Shown: in pieces, positions 21,898 through 33,805 of the stretch
How the letters are laid out: each line of letters starts with the position of its first letter
How positions within the stretch are numbered: position 1 is the first letter of the stretch
Source of the DNA: Sepioteuthis lessoniana
Lineage: Eukaryota; Mollusca; Cephalopoda; Myopsida; Loliginidae
Direction of reading: 5' to 3'
Assembly (NCBI GenBank): GCA_963585895.1
Contig: OY757911.1
Span: 91,907,785 to 91,971,784 of the forward strand
DNA length: 64,000 bases
Program-made: the position numbers and the translations under genes
The notes under the pieces: generated by a model
What the model saw: the letters and a program-made list of their open reading frames with translations, nothing else
Told to the model about the DNA's origin: nothing
Databases searched by the model: none

Positions 21898-22786
21898 TTA
21901 AACAAACTTATCTTTCCCCTACATTTTTCCTAAGCTCGGAACTTTCTTAGAATCTTCCGCTGAAAATCTAAACTTTTCAGAATGTTCAACTTCCAAAAAA
22001 TTCAGACAGTTTCGACTGGATCTTCGTATCACAAATCCAATGTCCCACAAAACGGCCACGAATGTTGGAATGGAAATATCTGAACTAAACAACGCCCACA
22101 TTTTCAAACTAAAACAAAAATTACAATTTTTATGTCAAAACAGCAAGTCGAAACACATTGAGAAGAATGATCTATACTTAGCACAGTCAAAATAAAAGCA
22201 CTTCATTTGGTCTAAAATTCGTCACAGGAGTGAAAAACCAAAATCCAGTAAACGATAGAGACCTTGATTCTGACTTCAATAAACGATTCAAACAAGAACT
22301 AATAACAATGACCTCTTAAATTAATACAAATACTATGCTTTACTTAGAAGACACAGCATCATTGAGAGATTTGTCTAGGAATTACATTATCTCTGATATA
22401 GAAGAAGGCATTGTCTGTATGAACTCTACTCATTGCATTAAAAAAATAATAGAATTATTAGATGACAAAAACACATATAAAAAAAGTATACTTGAAATAA
22501 TAAGTACAAATATATTTTTGTTTTCAATAAGTTTTATAATAAATTAATCTCAAAAGAAGACAATTTCTAGTCTTCATTAATTCATCCCCACATTTTAATT
22601 ACAGGAATTTATGGACTTCCAAGAACTCCTAAACCAAGGATTCCTTTACGCCGTATTGTTAATGAAATTGGAACTGCCCTCCATTGCATTGCAAAATCTT
22701 TTGCCAAAATGTTAATTCCTCTCTAAGGTACGATTAGCAATTTGTCCATCAAGAACTCCATAGATCTATTCAACAAATGAATAATA
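21898..22786. other. AT-rich stretch, no feature recognised
   Basis: Short frames only (for example 22335-22547, 70 codons, lysine/isoleucine-rich). No homology recognised. Confidence 0.35.
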
Positions 22787-23668
22787 TAGGGTGCCTCAAT
22801 ACACATAGTTATATACGGTGTCTTAATACACATTGGCCTTGTAAGGTGGGGCTGTAGAATACACCAGCTGCATCTCTGCAAATGGATAAGACTCTCCCAA
22901 CGAGTGTTCTGGGTATGACACTAAACAATCTGATGGTGAGGCTCAAGTAATGCTGAAGTTTTAGGGAATGCTGAGTACCCCTTCATTGCCATCGCTTCCA
23001 GGTCAACTCTGGCTCGAAGTGGTAGCACCTGATAGAGTCCTATCTATGGGTCAAATAGAACTAAATTTTGTGCTTATGCTAAACTGAATAGTTAGAAATA
23101 GAACTGTTTTGACATTTAAACTGCGTATTTATACTAAACTGAATTATTTGGAATAGAACTGTTAATATGTATATTTATATGCATAATATAGATTTTTCAT
23201 CCAATAACCTACAATGGTTATGGCATAAAACCAAACCAAACCAAACCAAATCAATACACATGGGACCCATGTGACTGCTTAAAACCATACTCATAATAAT
23301 GTTTTGTTCTTTTTTGTTTCGGATTTAAAAGTAGTATACGATAACGATTAATACTCGATTACAATACCTTGGAAAAAAGCGGAAAAATATTTTGGCGTCA
23401 TTACTTATTTGGAGACAAAATCATTCAAAACTGTTTCAAGACAGATGCAACCCATAAATATAATTATGATTTATTACTGAGACAAGAAACTCAAAAAGAT
23501 TGTATGTCCTGAAAGCTGATATAATAACAAATAAAAATAACATTGATTTGATGTTTCGAGGACAAAGGGTGCATTTTTTACAGGACGAGTTCCAAATGAC
23601 CGCTATTGCATTTGTCTCAAAAATAAGTCGTATCGTATCTAGGGTTGCATCTATTTTAGACACCCTGT
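22787..23668 (+). mobile_element. DUF4817-type Tc1/mariner MITE, copy 2, split by family E
   Basis: The left end GGGTGCCTCAATA and the reverse complement of the right end GGGTGTCTAAAATA form inverted repeats next to TA dinucleotides. The interior from 23253 matches copies 1 and 4 (CATGTGACTGCT, TTGGAGACAAAATCATTC, CTGAAAGCTGAT). Codons for ETKSF survive; the catalytic part is gone. A family E element (22834-23252) is inserted close to the left end. Confidence 0.75.
22834..23252 (+). mobile_element. Family E repeat, short copy
   Basis: Runs from GGCTGTAGAATACACC (terminal segment), through the body ('GTGACACTAAACAATCTGATGG'-type sequence), to about two array units, and ends in the tail ATGGCATAAAACCAAACCAAACC. 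It is flanked by the 9-bp duplication AATACACAT (22825-22833 and 23253-23261). This copy defines the sense strand: the (AAACC)n tail is the 3' end. Confidence 0.75.
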
Positions 23669-24404
23669 ATAAATATAGAAAACAAATCTTTAGTCAGTCT
23701 CATGATAAATTAATTATGTACCAATATTCCTGTTAAAATCCCTTAAACGTCTAGAAAATCACCTCAAGAAAACCGACATAACATTGCATTTACCTGTTAT
23801 CAAAATAATTAGAAATTGCTCATTACGCACGAAACAGTGTTTTGTTCCCAATTAATGGTATTTTTTATTAACAAAAATTTATTTTACATATGAGTTTGCT
23901 TCCTAGTGGAGTCCTTACATAACTCTTTCTTGAATTTCTCAAATCTTGTCCCTTTAAATTTATAATACCTAAAGGTTCTGACTATTTGTGTTATATAGAT
24001 GATACATTACTTATATGTGTGATACATTACTTTCATATCTGCAAAATAATGATTTAACAAGAATTATGCATAAACTAAAAAGAAAAAAAAAAAAGATTTA
24101 CCCTAATATAAACTCACAAAAAAAAAAACAAAACTAGTAACCCTTTATTTTTTTTTTTTAGATATTTTCTAATAAATAATAACAACAAATTTCTGAGATG
24201 ATGATTATTATTACTTAAAATATTCAGACTATTGAACTAATCTTTATTGCTATAATCACATCGTTTCAGCCGATATAACCTTCAGCCTTCTTTAAGTATT
24301 TCATGCCGAATTTGGGAGTCCAGACAGAATATCGAAGAACTGAACCCTTATAATTTGAACCACAGTAGACAATTCCAATTCAGTTAAGCATGACTGGGTA
24401 CAAG
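23669..24404. other. AT-rich stretch, no feature recognised
   Basis: Very AT-rich with A- and T-homopolymer runs. No supported gene. Confidence 0.4.
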
Positions 24405-24530
24405 TGCTAATTCATAGTAAGTATTCCTTAGTCTTACCAGTTGGGATTGAAGCTGCAACCTCCAGATAATTTCAATCAGGAGCACCTCCCACCAAACGCC
24501 TTATCCACTGCGCTATGCGTCCTTGCCAGT
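24405..24530 (-). mobile_element. tRNA-derived SINE head (family D)
   Basis: Minus strand: A box TAGCGCAGTGGATAAGGCG and a B-box-like GCAGCTTCAATCCC about 50 bases later. This is a better A box than any other SINE here. No acceptor-stem pairing fit for a functional tRNA was found, and the downstream part is short. Confidence 0.55.
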
Positions 24531-24649
24531 CTATTAAGGGTAAATAGGATTAAGGGTAAATAGGATTAAGGGTGAATTTTTGGAACTTATAAGCCTAATG
24601 TGTCAATAGTCCGAATATTCTACGTATAAATAAAATGTAATTTTAGTGT

Positions 24650-24880
24650 GGTTGTTGTTTAATGGTATATCAACCTGCTTGGGTTATTTAATACCCAATC
24701 TATCCTTCTAGAAGGTAGCGGTACTATTCCACCCATAGCTGGGAGGATAAAGGGAGGGGGGTCATACCTTTTCCAAGGGAATTTTTCGGAAGCTGAATGT
24801 AGTAACGCGACTGGAGTTCGAACTCGATTACTGGAGTCCACACTCCAGTGCTTTAACCACTACACCTCGAGGATATCCCC
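24650..24880 (-). mobile_element. SINE family B
   Basis: Tail side 'TTTAATGGTATATCAACC', central block CATAGCTGGGAGGATAAAG, B-box region GGAGTTCGAACTCG, and a tRNA-like 5' end at TACACCTCGAGGATATCC. Nearly full length. Confidence 0.8.
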
Positions 24881-25548
24881 AAAATTAGAATTTAAAAACT
24901 ATCCTAAATCCAATAATAAAAATGACCACATACATTTTCACTCACATCATATAAACCAAATAAACAGTGGAATAATCATAAGTTTTTATCAAAAATCTCT
25001 AAGGATTTACACCTTAAAATTTTTAAATGACGAACTTGACTATATAGAAAACTCCGCCGCACAACTTTAATATCCTAAATATTTTGTATATCACGTAAAA
25101 AATAAAAGCTTTTAAAATCCACAAACGTAAGTGTTTTCTAAAGATCTCTAATAAAGATTATTCTAATGATAATCTCGTACATTAATCAACGAATATCATA
25201 GAAAAAAAACTTGAAAAAAAAAAAAAAAAAGAACCTTGGAATCCAAACAGCAACAAACTCTTCAAAAGCAATTAGGATATAATCAATAATAAGAATAAGA
25301 ATACCTACATAAAACTTGATCCAGTTCTGAATTGCTATAAGAAAATACGTATTTAGTTGAATTAGGACTAAAAAGTAAAAAAAACTTTCGTTTGAATTGA
25401 TTAGTTTTCATCGATTATTTTGTATTTATATTCATATTTAATGTTTTTTTCAATAACATTTCTAGTCATACTTTTTCCAAGGTAACAAATAGCTAGGAAA
25501 TAAAGAAGAAAAAAGAAAGAAGTAAAGAAATAGAAAAAAAGAGAGGAG

Positions 25549-25549
<1 letters not shown>
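24881..25549. other. AT-rich stretch, no feature recognised
   Basis: Very AT-rich and unique. No supported gene or repeat. Confidence 0.4.

Positions 25550-25550
<1 letters not shown>

Positions 25551-25579
<29 letters not shown>
25551..25579. repeat. (TA)n microsatellite
   Basis: A pure TA run. Confidence 0.95.
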
Positions 25580-25582
<3 letters not shown>

Positions 25583-25748
25583 GTTTATAGTTAACACTAG
25601 ATCACTTGGTGAGTTCATGGTGGACCAAATTTTTCGTTATTACAAGTGACAGTAATTTTATGAGGTAAAAATAAATTTAAAAAATTAGTAAAAAATAAAA
25701 TAACCAAAAATCTTTCTAAAAAAGTAACGTCATAGCGATTTTAATTTT

Positions 25749-25750
<2 letters not shown>

Positions 25751-25798
<48 letters not shown>

Positions 25799-25799
25799 C
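25751..25799. repeat. (ATC)n microsatellite
   Basis: About 16 ATC/TCA units. The same triplet forms the 3' tail of LINE A copies on the minus strand, so it may be the relic of a LINE end, although no LINE sequence follows it here. Confidence 0.9.
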
Positions 25800-25857
25800 T
25801 CTATATAATTCACCTCGAAACAGACATTTCATATTAACATCAAATCAACCTTTAGCT

Positions 25858-25862
25858 ATTAG

Positions 25863-25922
<60 letters not shown>

Positions 25923-25924
25923 GG
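25858..25924. repeat. (GATA)n(GA)n microsatellite
   Basis: Five GATA units followed by about 20 GA units. The 89- and 136-codon minus-strand frames over it are simple-sequence artefacts. Confidence 0.95.
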
Positions 25925-26137
25925 GGGTTGCAGTCGTGTAACGAGAGAGAAAGAAAGTCCATATACACAAAGTATGTAAGAAATAAATGAAATGAAGAAA
26001 AAAAGATAATTGGGAAGAAGAAATATGGAAAATGAGTGACAGAGAGAAGAAATTTTTGAAAAAAAAATCCGAGAAACATTGAGGGAGAAAAAGAAAAAAA
26101 TCCTCTGAATATAGGGAGCAAAAAATAAATGAAATGT

Positions 26138-26139
<2 letters not shown>

Positions 26140-26198
<59 letters not shown>

Positions 26199-26228
26199 GA
26201 CAGACAGACAGACGGACAGAGAGAGAGA
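26140..26228. repeat. (GA)n with (GACA)n microsatellite
   Basis: A long GA run passing into CAGA units and back to GA. Confidence 0.95.
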
Positions 26229-26356
26229 AAAAGAACTTGAAGTGGCTAAAATCATAGCGAAATTTTAAAATGAAAGAGGATAAAAAATGAGTGGGAAAGA
26301 GAAAGTCGAAGACAGACATTAAGAAAATATCATTTAAACATACAGCTAAGTTTATT

Positions 26357-26587
26357 TGGTGTCTTTTTTAAATGGTATATCAAACTTTCATGTTATTTAA
26401 AGCCAATTTTTGGGTGGAAAAACAGTAGTGCTACTATTTATTCCCTAGCTGGTGGGGATTCGAGAGTTCAAACTTTTTCTCAATGTTATTAATCAAAAGT
26501 GAACTTAATAGAGCGACTGGGGTTTGAACTTGCATACTACAACGTAATAATCCAGCACGTTTGCCACAACACCACGAAAATTCCCTC
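26357..26587 (-). mobile_element. SINE family B, diverged
   Basis: Tail side 'TGGTATATCAAACTTTCATG', then CAGTAGTGCTACTATTTA, with an eroded B-box region near 26520 and the tRNA-like end at ACCACGAAAATTCCC. Confidence 0.65.
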
Positions 26588-27260
26588 TAAACATGATTGG
26601 AAGAAGTCAGTTCAATCTTTTTCGAACACTAAAATATACGTATACACGTACTCCTGTTGGTGCAGGCACTGAGGAAAGGAAACAAAATTATAGAAAAATC
26701 CTTCAAAAATAGAAAAAAAGAAAGGAAATATATGGGAAAAAATCTTCTAGATAAAGAAAATAGAGGTCTTAAAAAAGTAAAGAAAAAAGAGAAAAATGTG
26801 AAGAATATTCGAAGTGACTACTAACAAGAGATGATTTGAAGAAAGAATTTCCAGAAAAGAATTGGACAGAATTTACTTTAGAAAAAAATCTTAGTAGATG
26901 GACCATAAGATTAAATTACATTATGCATCATCTATAGATTTAATGATATTGCTTTGTATACCTTTGTTCGTGTCGTGAGTTTGATTATTAAGTGACTCTC
27001 TGTTACTGCAATAAACAAGGATGATTCAATATGTTCTAAGCCTTACCAAGTAAAAAGAGACTTAGATAAACATTTTTGTCATGGCAACACACAACCACGT
27101 TTTATAAAACTAGAAAAACAAATTCAGATTTCTGTCTTCATTTCTATACTCGTGAGGTCCATACAAAAATGTTGTCTGACAAATCAAAAATCTGGGAAAA
27201 GTTTTTGAATGACCCTCTTGTCTGACTTTGCTAGAATGGGTAAATAAACAGAGATACGTA
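26588..27260. other. AT-rich stretch, no feature recognised
   Basis: No repeat or gene recognised. It ends at the ATAA target duplication of solo LTR 3. Confidence 0.4.
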
Positions 27261-27264
27261 ATAA

Positions 27265-27956
27265 TGTCGTATTTTGGCCTTCGACCCGGCCAAAAATGCC
27301 ATTCCATGGTGATGCACCGGAAGGAGGTGACACATTCTAATGGCAGTTATGAGAGGAAATCGCGTGGGCGGAAATTGGCTGACGAAATGGGACGAGGTAA
27401 AAAAATTCCCATGGTACACTCATAGACTGATGCACCGGAAGAGAGTGACCTGTGAACTGCATGACAGTTATTTCCGCTTGATGACGATCAAACATGCGAT
27501 TTCAAAGATCGAGTAGGCGACTGAGTGGGCGTTGAACTATTATATAACTCAGTCGAGACAGAAGTCAAGTTAGTTGCAGTTAGAGATCGGACCGAGTCAT
27601 AGACGAGATGTGGTAAGGAAAGCCACATCAGGCTGAAGGGGCCTTGGGGCTCCGATGAGTTGGGGTCCAGGGAAGTTGCTGATAAGTTGCAGTAAAGAAA
27701 GCATTCACCCAGGAGAGTGGGCTACTGGGCCTGCAGTTGAGCATCTGGAGAACGAGAAAGACACAACGTTGACGGCCATAAAAGTGGGGGTCAAAATATT
27801 GCAGTTTCTGTTCGGTCTCAGCTCCCTCTCACACGCAAACCTTGAGTAACCCTTTTCGAACCCTTACAATAAAGTGAGAGGTACATATATTCATAAAGAA
27901 GTCTTCCTGCGTCTTTATTATTGTGTCGTTATGATACGGCATATGAGAATATAACA
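27265..27956 (+). mobile_element. Solo LTR, copy 3 (fossil)
   Basis: A 692-bp unit with TG...CA ends and a perfect 4-bp duplication ATAA (27261-27264 and 27957-27960). A TATA-like box lies at about 27538-27547 and AATAAA at 27868-27873, about 320 bases apart, giving a U3-R-U5 layout. It is homologous over its length to the LTRs at 1371 and 2136 but in the opposite orientation. No internal region is attached. A 64-codon frame inside (27655-27849) also exists in the other copies, probably because the LTRs are homologous and not because it encodes a product. Confidence 0.85.
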
Positions 27957-27960
27957 ATAA

Positions 27961-28790
27961 TTTGGGATGGTAGCACACACACGGACAAAATGAATTATAA
28001 ATTCCCGACAGCGAAGCAGCCATTCATTGAAGTTCTTTCTTGACAATCAGAAAATTTAGGCGAAAGTTTTTAAGTAAAAAGGAGACATCTCTGTTGTAAT
28101 GGATCAGAAGATATTCTACCGTCAGAGAGGATTTGACTGTCAGAGAGGGTAGAAGAGCGGGAATAGTGACTGTTTAATTATAAGAGTATGTATCCGATCA
28201 TCAACCCGGATAGTCTGAAAGTTTTGATCTTCCGAATCGAAGAAACTAATTGGTATCCAAGGCCAGTTACTAGAATAATCTAATGATAGGACTTTCTCCC
28301 TCTTTCTTTTTCTTCCACTATCGCTTCAAAAACCAATGGCATTATGGTTAATTATCAATGGACAAATAATAGAATTCAAACTAAATTTTTTGCGTAGGTG
28401 TCCTATAATGTTTAATGTCACAAGCGAAATATCTTGCACTCAGAAAGCAGTCAGAAAACTGCATGCTTCTCTGGAGACAAAAGTACGAACGAGAATTTCA
28501 CGACCCATCGCAGAATAGACACACAAAGAGCCACTTAAAAAAAACCCTCACCCAACAACGTCTGAAGCGGCTATCCATCACACACTCATCTAACCACAAG
28601 ACATACAGCTGTTTGTTCTGGTGGCTAAAAGATTGCTGGAATTGTACGGTTAATATGATATATAATTCGTTTTTGTGTGTCCAGAGGAAAACAATAGCAA
28701 GTGCACGAAGGAATGCGTAAATTCAACACTCATTGTAAAACTCCTGGCGCTCAGAGATAATGCAAAGTTTGAACTGGCAGCAAATGTTTG
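27961..28790. other. No supported gene; 101-codon frame unexplained
   Basis: The frame at 28415-28720 is basic (many Lys, Arg, His, Gln) and overlaps a second frame in another register. I recognise no domain, and a host exon is not supported. It could be part of an unrecognised transposon. Confidence 0.25.
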
Positions 28791-29438
28791 TTGGTTGGGT
28801 TTTATGGCATATCAACCTTTGTAGGTTATTAAACGCCAAATCCATTTTATGCATATAGTCAGTTCTATTTCAAACAATTCAGTTTAGCATGAGTACACAG
28901 TTTAATTGTCAAAAAATTTCTGTTTCAAACTATTCAGTTTATTCAAACAGTTCTAATTCAGCTAATTCAGTTTAGTATAAATACATATTTTGTTTACACA
29001 GTTAAATGTCAAAACAGTTCTATATTTAGAGTTAGTAAAGTTTCAATGTCAAAAACAATTTAATTTCAAACAATTCAGTTTGGCATAAGTACACAGTATA
29101 AATATAAGTAGACAGTTTAATTGTCAAAAACATTTCTATTTCAAGCTATTCAATTTAGTTAAACACTTATAATTCAAACCATTCAGTTTAGCATAAGTAT
29201 ACAGTTAGTTCGATTTGACGCATAGATAGGGCCCTATCAGGTGCTACCACTCCGGGTCAGAGTGGACCTGAGAGCAATGTTTATAAAGGGGTGCTCCGCA
29301 TTCCCCAAAACTCAAACTTCACTGGAATCTTACCGTCAGATTGTTTAGTGTCAATATCAGGACACTCATTAGGTGGGGGTGTTACCCCTCTGCAGAGGTG
29401 CAGTCGGTGTATTCTACAGCCCCAGATAACTGGGCAAT
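28791..29438 (-). mobile_element. Family E repeat with shared tail and internal array
   Basis: A complete-looking copy. The tail is at left (TTGGTTGGGTTTTATGGC, GGTTATTAAACGCCAAATCC), then six to seven array units with AGTTCTATTTCAAAC. The body GGGCCCTATCAGGTGCTACC follows, and the terminal segment GTATTCTACAGCCCCAG closes it at right. No coding content. This copy shows that the array lies between tail and body. Confidence 0.8.
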
Positions 29439-29578
29439 GGTAGCAAATGACAAGAATGATAACAACATAATGAATGTTAACTACATCTAATCATATCCTA
29501 ATGAATGTAACACTATGAACTTTTCTATCAGAAGGTGCAACTATTCAGGGGAGCGTATCTTTCTGACTGTGTATGGGC

Positions 29579-29582
<4 letters not shown>

Positions 29583-29634
<52 letters not shown>
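29583..29634. repeat. (CA)n(TA)n microsatellite
   Basis: CA run joined to a TA run. Confidence 0.95.
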
Positions 29635-29878
29635 CGATGGTGGGCTGAAAACTTTATTGGCGGAAAATTTCATGATAGTGTCATATCTGTAGTGGACCTT
29701 TTTTGATCAAGAGGATCTAAGCACTGCCACACTGATAGAAGTTGTGTGTGGACTTGACGGAAAACTATGTGGAAACATAAATCTTATTTGCTGGTATTCC
29801 ATGAGAGTATCTGGGTTTGCCTATGAACTTTTCTGTCGAACCTCGGATATATATGTATATGTTTGCAAGTTGATCTAT

Positions 29879-30128
29879 CTGGTTTGGTTTGATTTGGTTT
29901 CTTTGTTTAATGGCATATCAACCTTTGTAAGTTATTTAATGCCAAAGCCATTTTTCTTGAAGAACAGAAGTGACATTATTTAGCCTGTAGCTGGGAGGAT
30001 AAGGGGGTTCATACCTTTCCCAAGGGTTTTTGCCCGAAAGTGAACGTAATAGCACGACTGGAGTACGAACTCGCTTACTATGATTTTGCAGTTCATCGCT
30101 TTAACAATTTGACCACGAAGACACCCCC
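29879..30128 (-). mobile_element. SINE family B, near-consensus
   Basis: The tail GGTTTGGTTTGATTTGG and ATGGCATATCAACCTTTG, then CCTGTAGCTGGGAGGATAAG, TACCTTTCCCAAGGGT, and a tRNA-like end at ACCACGAAGACACCC. All parts are in the expected order. Confidence 0.85.
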
Positions 30129-30169
30129 TTATCTCTCTGGGTGTATTGATATTAAGAGACTCAGAGGTG

Positions 30170-30392
30170 TAGATAGCATATCAATCTTTGTGATTTATCT
30201 AATGTCAAATCCATCATTCTAGAAATGCGGTAGGGGTATGATATAACCTGCAGCTGGGCAGATAAGCGGGTTCCATACATTTCCCAAAAGTATTTGAATA
30301 AAAGTGAAACTAATAGGCCGAGTTGTAACTTGCTTATAACTATGTCACCATCAAGCATGTTAGCCACTTTACAACGCAGAATTCCTCCGTAT
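30170..30392 (-). mobile_element. SINE family B, older copy in tandem
   Basis: Same orientation as the previous SINE and about 40 bp from it, but more diverged (GGCAGATAAGCGGGTTCC in the central block; eroded B box). The (AAACC)n tail is missing. The 161-codon minus-strand frame at 30161-30646 reads through it and is not supported as a gene. Confidence 0.65.
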
Positions 30393-31424
30393 ATAGTAGT
30401 ATCAAAGGGATAGCTTAAAAGTTTAGGGATATGGGCTGATTTTAATTGATGATAAAACCGGAAGAGAAGGATATCTCTATAGGGATGAAAGCGTAAATTT
30501 TTAAATGTCCGTAATAAAATGAAGACTTCGGCGCTAGAAAAATCAGAGGATATTTCAAAATGTATTTTAATTCTGTGAAATCTAAACCAAGGTAACGGTT
30601 TTCCTATCCAGAAGTCAGAACCCTCTATATTAAAGGGAGTAGTCAACAGCTAAACAGAGCAATAGGAGTGCGAATTTTAAGTAGAAAGAGGAGTGGGGTT
30701 TAAGGGACGGTAGGATTTCGCTTTTGGACACAGATCCAGATAGAAAACTACCTAGCCCCCAAGTCAATATTGTGAAGGGTCTCACGTTTCTCTTGCAGGC
30801 TAAGCCAGAAGAGCAAATAAAAACGACGATGGGTGTGGTGTTTATTGGAATTCATTTTTTGTGTCCTTTTTCTTTGAGGAGCTGAGTCGTGGTTTATACA
30901 GTTTCACCAAAAACTGCGTTCGAATAATCTTTTTCTTGACAACAAACGAAACATAAGATTGAAATCATTTAGAATGTGACACCAGGTGAGTAACAGAAGA
31001 TACTGCTACAAATGCACTCGACTGTATATACTTCATTCATTGCTGGTTGGTCGTCATCAGCCAACAAGGATACTATTATTGGCATTATGACCTCTGTTAT
31101 TGAACCTCAATCGGAGCAGAGAACATCGCCATTTCTATTATGAATAAAGCTATGCAGTGTTAATTGGCTAAATAAGTTTTTTTTAGACTAAAAGTAGCGT
31201 TCCTGTATATAATATAACGTATGAGGCGATGCATTTAACCTGATAACATGGTGTTATGGGAGCGGATCGTTGTTCTGTTATGGTTTGTGTTTTATTAAAC
31301 TTTACCAGTGGCAGAGGTGATAGTGAAGTCTTGAGTGGTGTGATACATTCGACACCTTTTAATGTGTAACAATTGTATCGGTGGTGATGTTTGTATTCAT
31401 GCACTGTAACTCAACTCCAGGTTG
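30393..31424. other. No feature recognised
   Basis: The left part is covered by the unsupported 161-codon frame mentioned above, which has no recognised domain beyond the SINE. The remainder is unique. Confidence 0.3.
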
Positions 31425-32035
31425 TTTTCATCATCATCATCATGTCGTTCTGCTGTCATGGATTTCCCTGACTGTCTCCCGCCTTTCGTCTCTTGCATCC
31501 ATTGTTTCCGGAAGGTCTTCTAGACGACATCAAGTGACCAAACCGAACTGTTAAAGATAACTTCTAGGTTGTCGTCCAAGTGAAGGCGCCTATTGGAGAA
31601 CGTCCTGACTTTTCCAGCTGTGCCCTGAGTGTCTTTTTCGCCTGATTTGGATGATTTCAAAGATGGGAGGTAGGTGGATTTACAGTTGTTGTTTTCTTTG
31701 GATATTGCCTCCAGGATTTGCTCGATATAGCTCGTTGCCTTCTCGTACAACTCCTATCTAGTTTTTTCTCCATACGCTCAGTCAGCGTCTATGTGGTTCA
31801 CCCATATAGTAAAACTGACACAACTGCTGCTTGGAAAAGTTGCGTCTTATTTTAACAGATAAGTCTGACTTCCATATGATCTATAACCCGTCGATAGCCG
31901 TTGATGCCTTCACTAGTCCTATACTGGTATCATTTTCAGTAGATGAGAGGCTGTTTCTTTGGTAGATGAACTTGTCTACAATTTTCAGAGAGCCACCTTT
32001 TAGCGTTGAGATGTGAATGCAGGCAAAGCCAAGTA
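31425..32035 (-). mobile_element. LINE A 3' end, longer truncated copy
   Basis: Minus strand. The 3' tail (CAT)n is at 31432-31443, then the C-terminal region, and further upstream segments matching LVDKFIY, SSTEND, STAIDGL and IWKSDLSVKI at 31850-32035. It is frameshifted several times and reaches only the end of the reverse transcriptase region. Confidence 0.75.
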
Positions 32036-32160
32036 CGTGTATTTTAGTCAGGTTAGTTTACAGCAACAGAGTTTTTCTCCATACCCAAAAGATTTAAACT
32101 CTACTGAGCATGTACACATAAGTTTATAGACCTAACTGTATTCAGGACAACTGTTCCAGT

Positions 32161-32410
32161 GGGGAGAGTCCATGTCGTAGTAGCTTGCGCTATGGACTTC
32201 GATATCGTAAAGAGCGAGTGTGAACTCCAGTCACTCTATTACGTTCCCTTGGGACTAATACAATCACATGAGCTATGAGCCCTTTTCACCCCCACACCGA
32301 AGTTATGAGTTGAATAGTACCACTACTGTCCTTCTACAAAAAGATATCTTGCATTAAATACCCTACAAAAATTGATATGCCATTAAAAAAGAACTCAAAT
32401 CAAACAAAGA
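32161..32410 (+). mobile_element. SINE family B
   Basis: Head with GCGCTATGGACTTCG and a B-box-like GTGTGAACTCCAG. The central block is partly deleted (CCCTTGGGACTAATACAATC). Tail GATATGCCATTAAAAAAG. Confidence 0.65.
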
Positions 32411-33163
32411 CAAATGAGCCTTGAACAGCCTCGGAATGTGCCCGGATATATACACTTAATCAATGTCTCCAGTATTTCGCAGACTTCATGCTATGTAGCC
32501 GCCGTTATTCAAGTGAAGGGAGTTATACATTTTATTACGCAACCGTGAGTAATCTTTTAGAACTTCTGGATTAAATATTACAAATAACTCACCTATAAAG
32601 GCAGTCTAATCAAAACAACTCTTTCATGCAAAGGTTTTGAACAATTTACTCTTGACAGGTTTTCAAGATACTATCATTTTTTAAAAAAAATGAAAACCAT
32701 TATAAAAAAAAGAATAAAAAATTTCCTGACAATTATAAAATTAATATTTTTTGAGAAAAACCTGTTGGCATGAAAAATAAAAGGATAAAAAATTTCTAAG
32801 AAGGAAATGAAAAATATATACATATGCATATCAAATTGTATTTGAAATATATCGGAAAATTTTTAAAAGATAACAGAAAATTCTAAATAAAATTTTAGTT
32901 AAAATTTATAAAATTAGTTGAGAATTTTAAAATATAAAATATATGATCTTCAAAATGAAAAAAAGAAAATCTCAAGATATTACTAAGTTAGGGAAGAAAT
33001 TATTAAGGCAAGGAATCTACCTCTTCATCATAGATCATTGATCAACAGCAGGGATAACCAGCAATACCTGGAAAATTAATTTCAAATAAGATAACCCAAA
33101 TTAACTCTGTACTTTAGTATATTTTTCTGATACAACACAACAAATGAAAAACGAAAATATTTG
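32411..33163. other. AT-rich stretch, no feature recognised
   Basis: A- and T-rich unique DNA. Confidence 0.4.
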
Positions 33164-33383
33164 GTTCGGCGTCTTTGTTTAATGGTAGTTAACCTTCGAA
33201 GGTTATTTAATTCTGAAGAAGAATAGTAGATATATTATTTAAGCAATAGTTAGAGATAAAGAAATCCATAACTTTCCCAAGGTATAAATCCAAATGTGAA
33301 CGTAATAGTGCGGTTGGAGTTCGAACTCGCATATTAGATGTTGAAGTCCAGAACGTTAGCCACAATGCCACGATGAATCCCCG
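33164..33383 (-). mobile_element. SINE family B, diverged
   Basis: Tail side 'CGTCTTTGTTTAATGGTAG' and GGTTATTTAATTC. The B-box region GGAGTTCGAACTCGC is well kept, and the tRNA-like end reads ATGCCACGATGAATCCCC. Confidence 0.7.
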
Positions 33384-33535
33384 CTAAAGATTCGTTATAT
33401 CATTTACTGAAAAATAATTCTGATGTATAAAACAAAATGATGATGTGGTAGGACAGAGTTTTTTCCCTCGCATAATTCTAGTATCAATACATTGTTTGAA
33501 GTTACAACTTTAAAACACCAGAAGAGTTGATCGAC

Positions 33536-33805
33536 TTTAACAGAATATCAACCCATCAAGGGTTACTTTATGCGTATAGGTTAGGGAATCCCGTTTATTT
33601 TATGTAAATACCAAATACGACTAGTTTTTAAACAGAACTATTTGGTTAATTGATAGGACCCTAACAGGCTCTTCTGCTACAAGTCATAGTCGACATGGCA
33701 ATAATGGCAACAAAGTGGTATTTCACACTTCCCAGAACTCCCGAAAAAGAGCCTCACCATCAGATGCATATTGGTGTCATGCCTAGAACATCCCCTTTTT
33801 CAGGA
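33536..33805 (-). mobile_element. Family E repeat, diverged copy
   Basis: Short tail remnant (ATATCAACCCATC), one array-like unit, then the body (GGACCCTAACAGGCTCTTC, CCTCACCATCAGATGCATA). The 76-codon frame at 33695-33925 begins inside it and is not a gene. Confidence 0.6.

Noticed and set aside
24405-24530. A possible functional tRNA gene on the minus strand
   Set aside because: It has a good A box, but the B box is imperfect and I could not find matching acceptor and T stems. It fits a SINE head better.
25751-25799. CRISPR-like or other ordered array at the (ATC)n tract
   Set aside because: It is a plain trinucleotide microsatellite with no spacers, and the genome is eukaryotic.
25845-26255. 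Open frame of 136 codons on the minus strand, among the longest in the window
   Set aside because: It is almost entirely a translation of (GA)n and (GATA)n tracts (serine/leucine runs) with no domain or gene context.
30161-30646. Open frame of 161 codons on the minus strand, the longest in the window
   Set aside because: Its last third reads through a SINE B, and the rest matches no family I recognise. No splice, promoter or composition evidence supports a gene.
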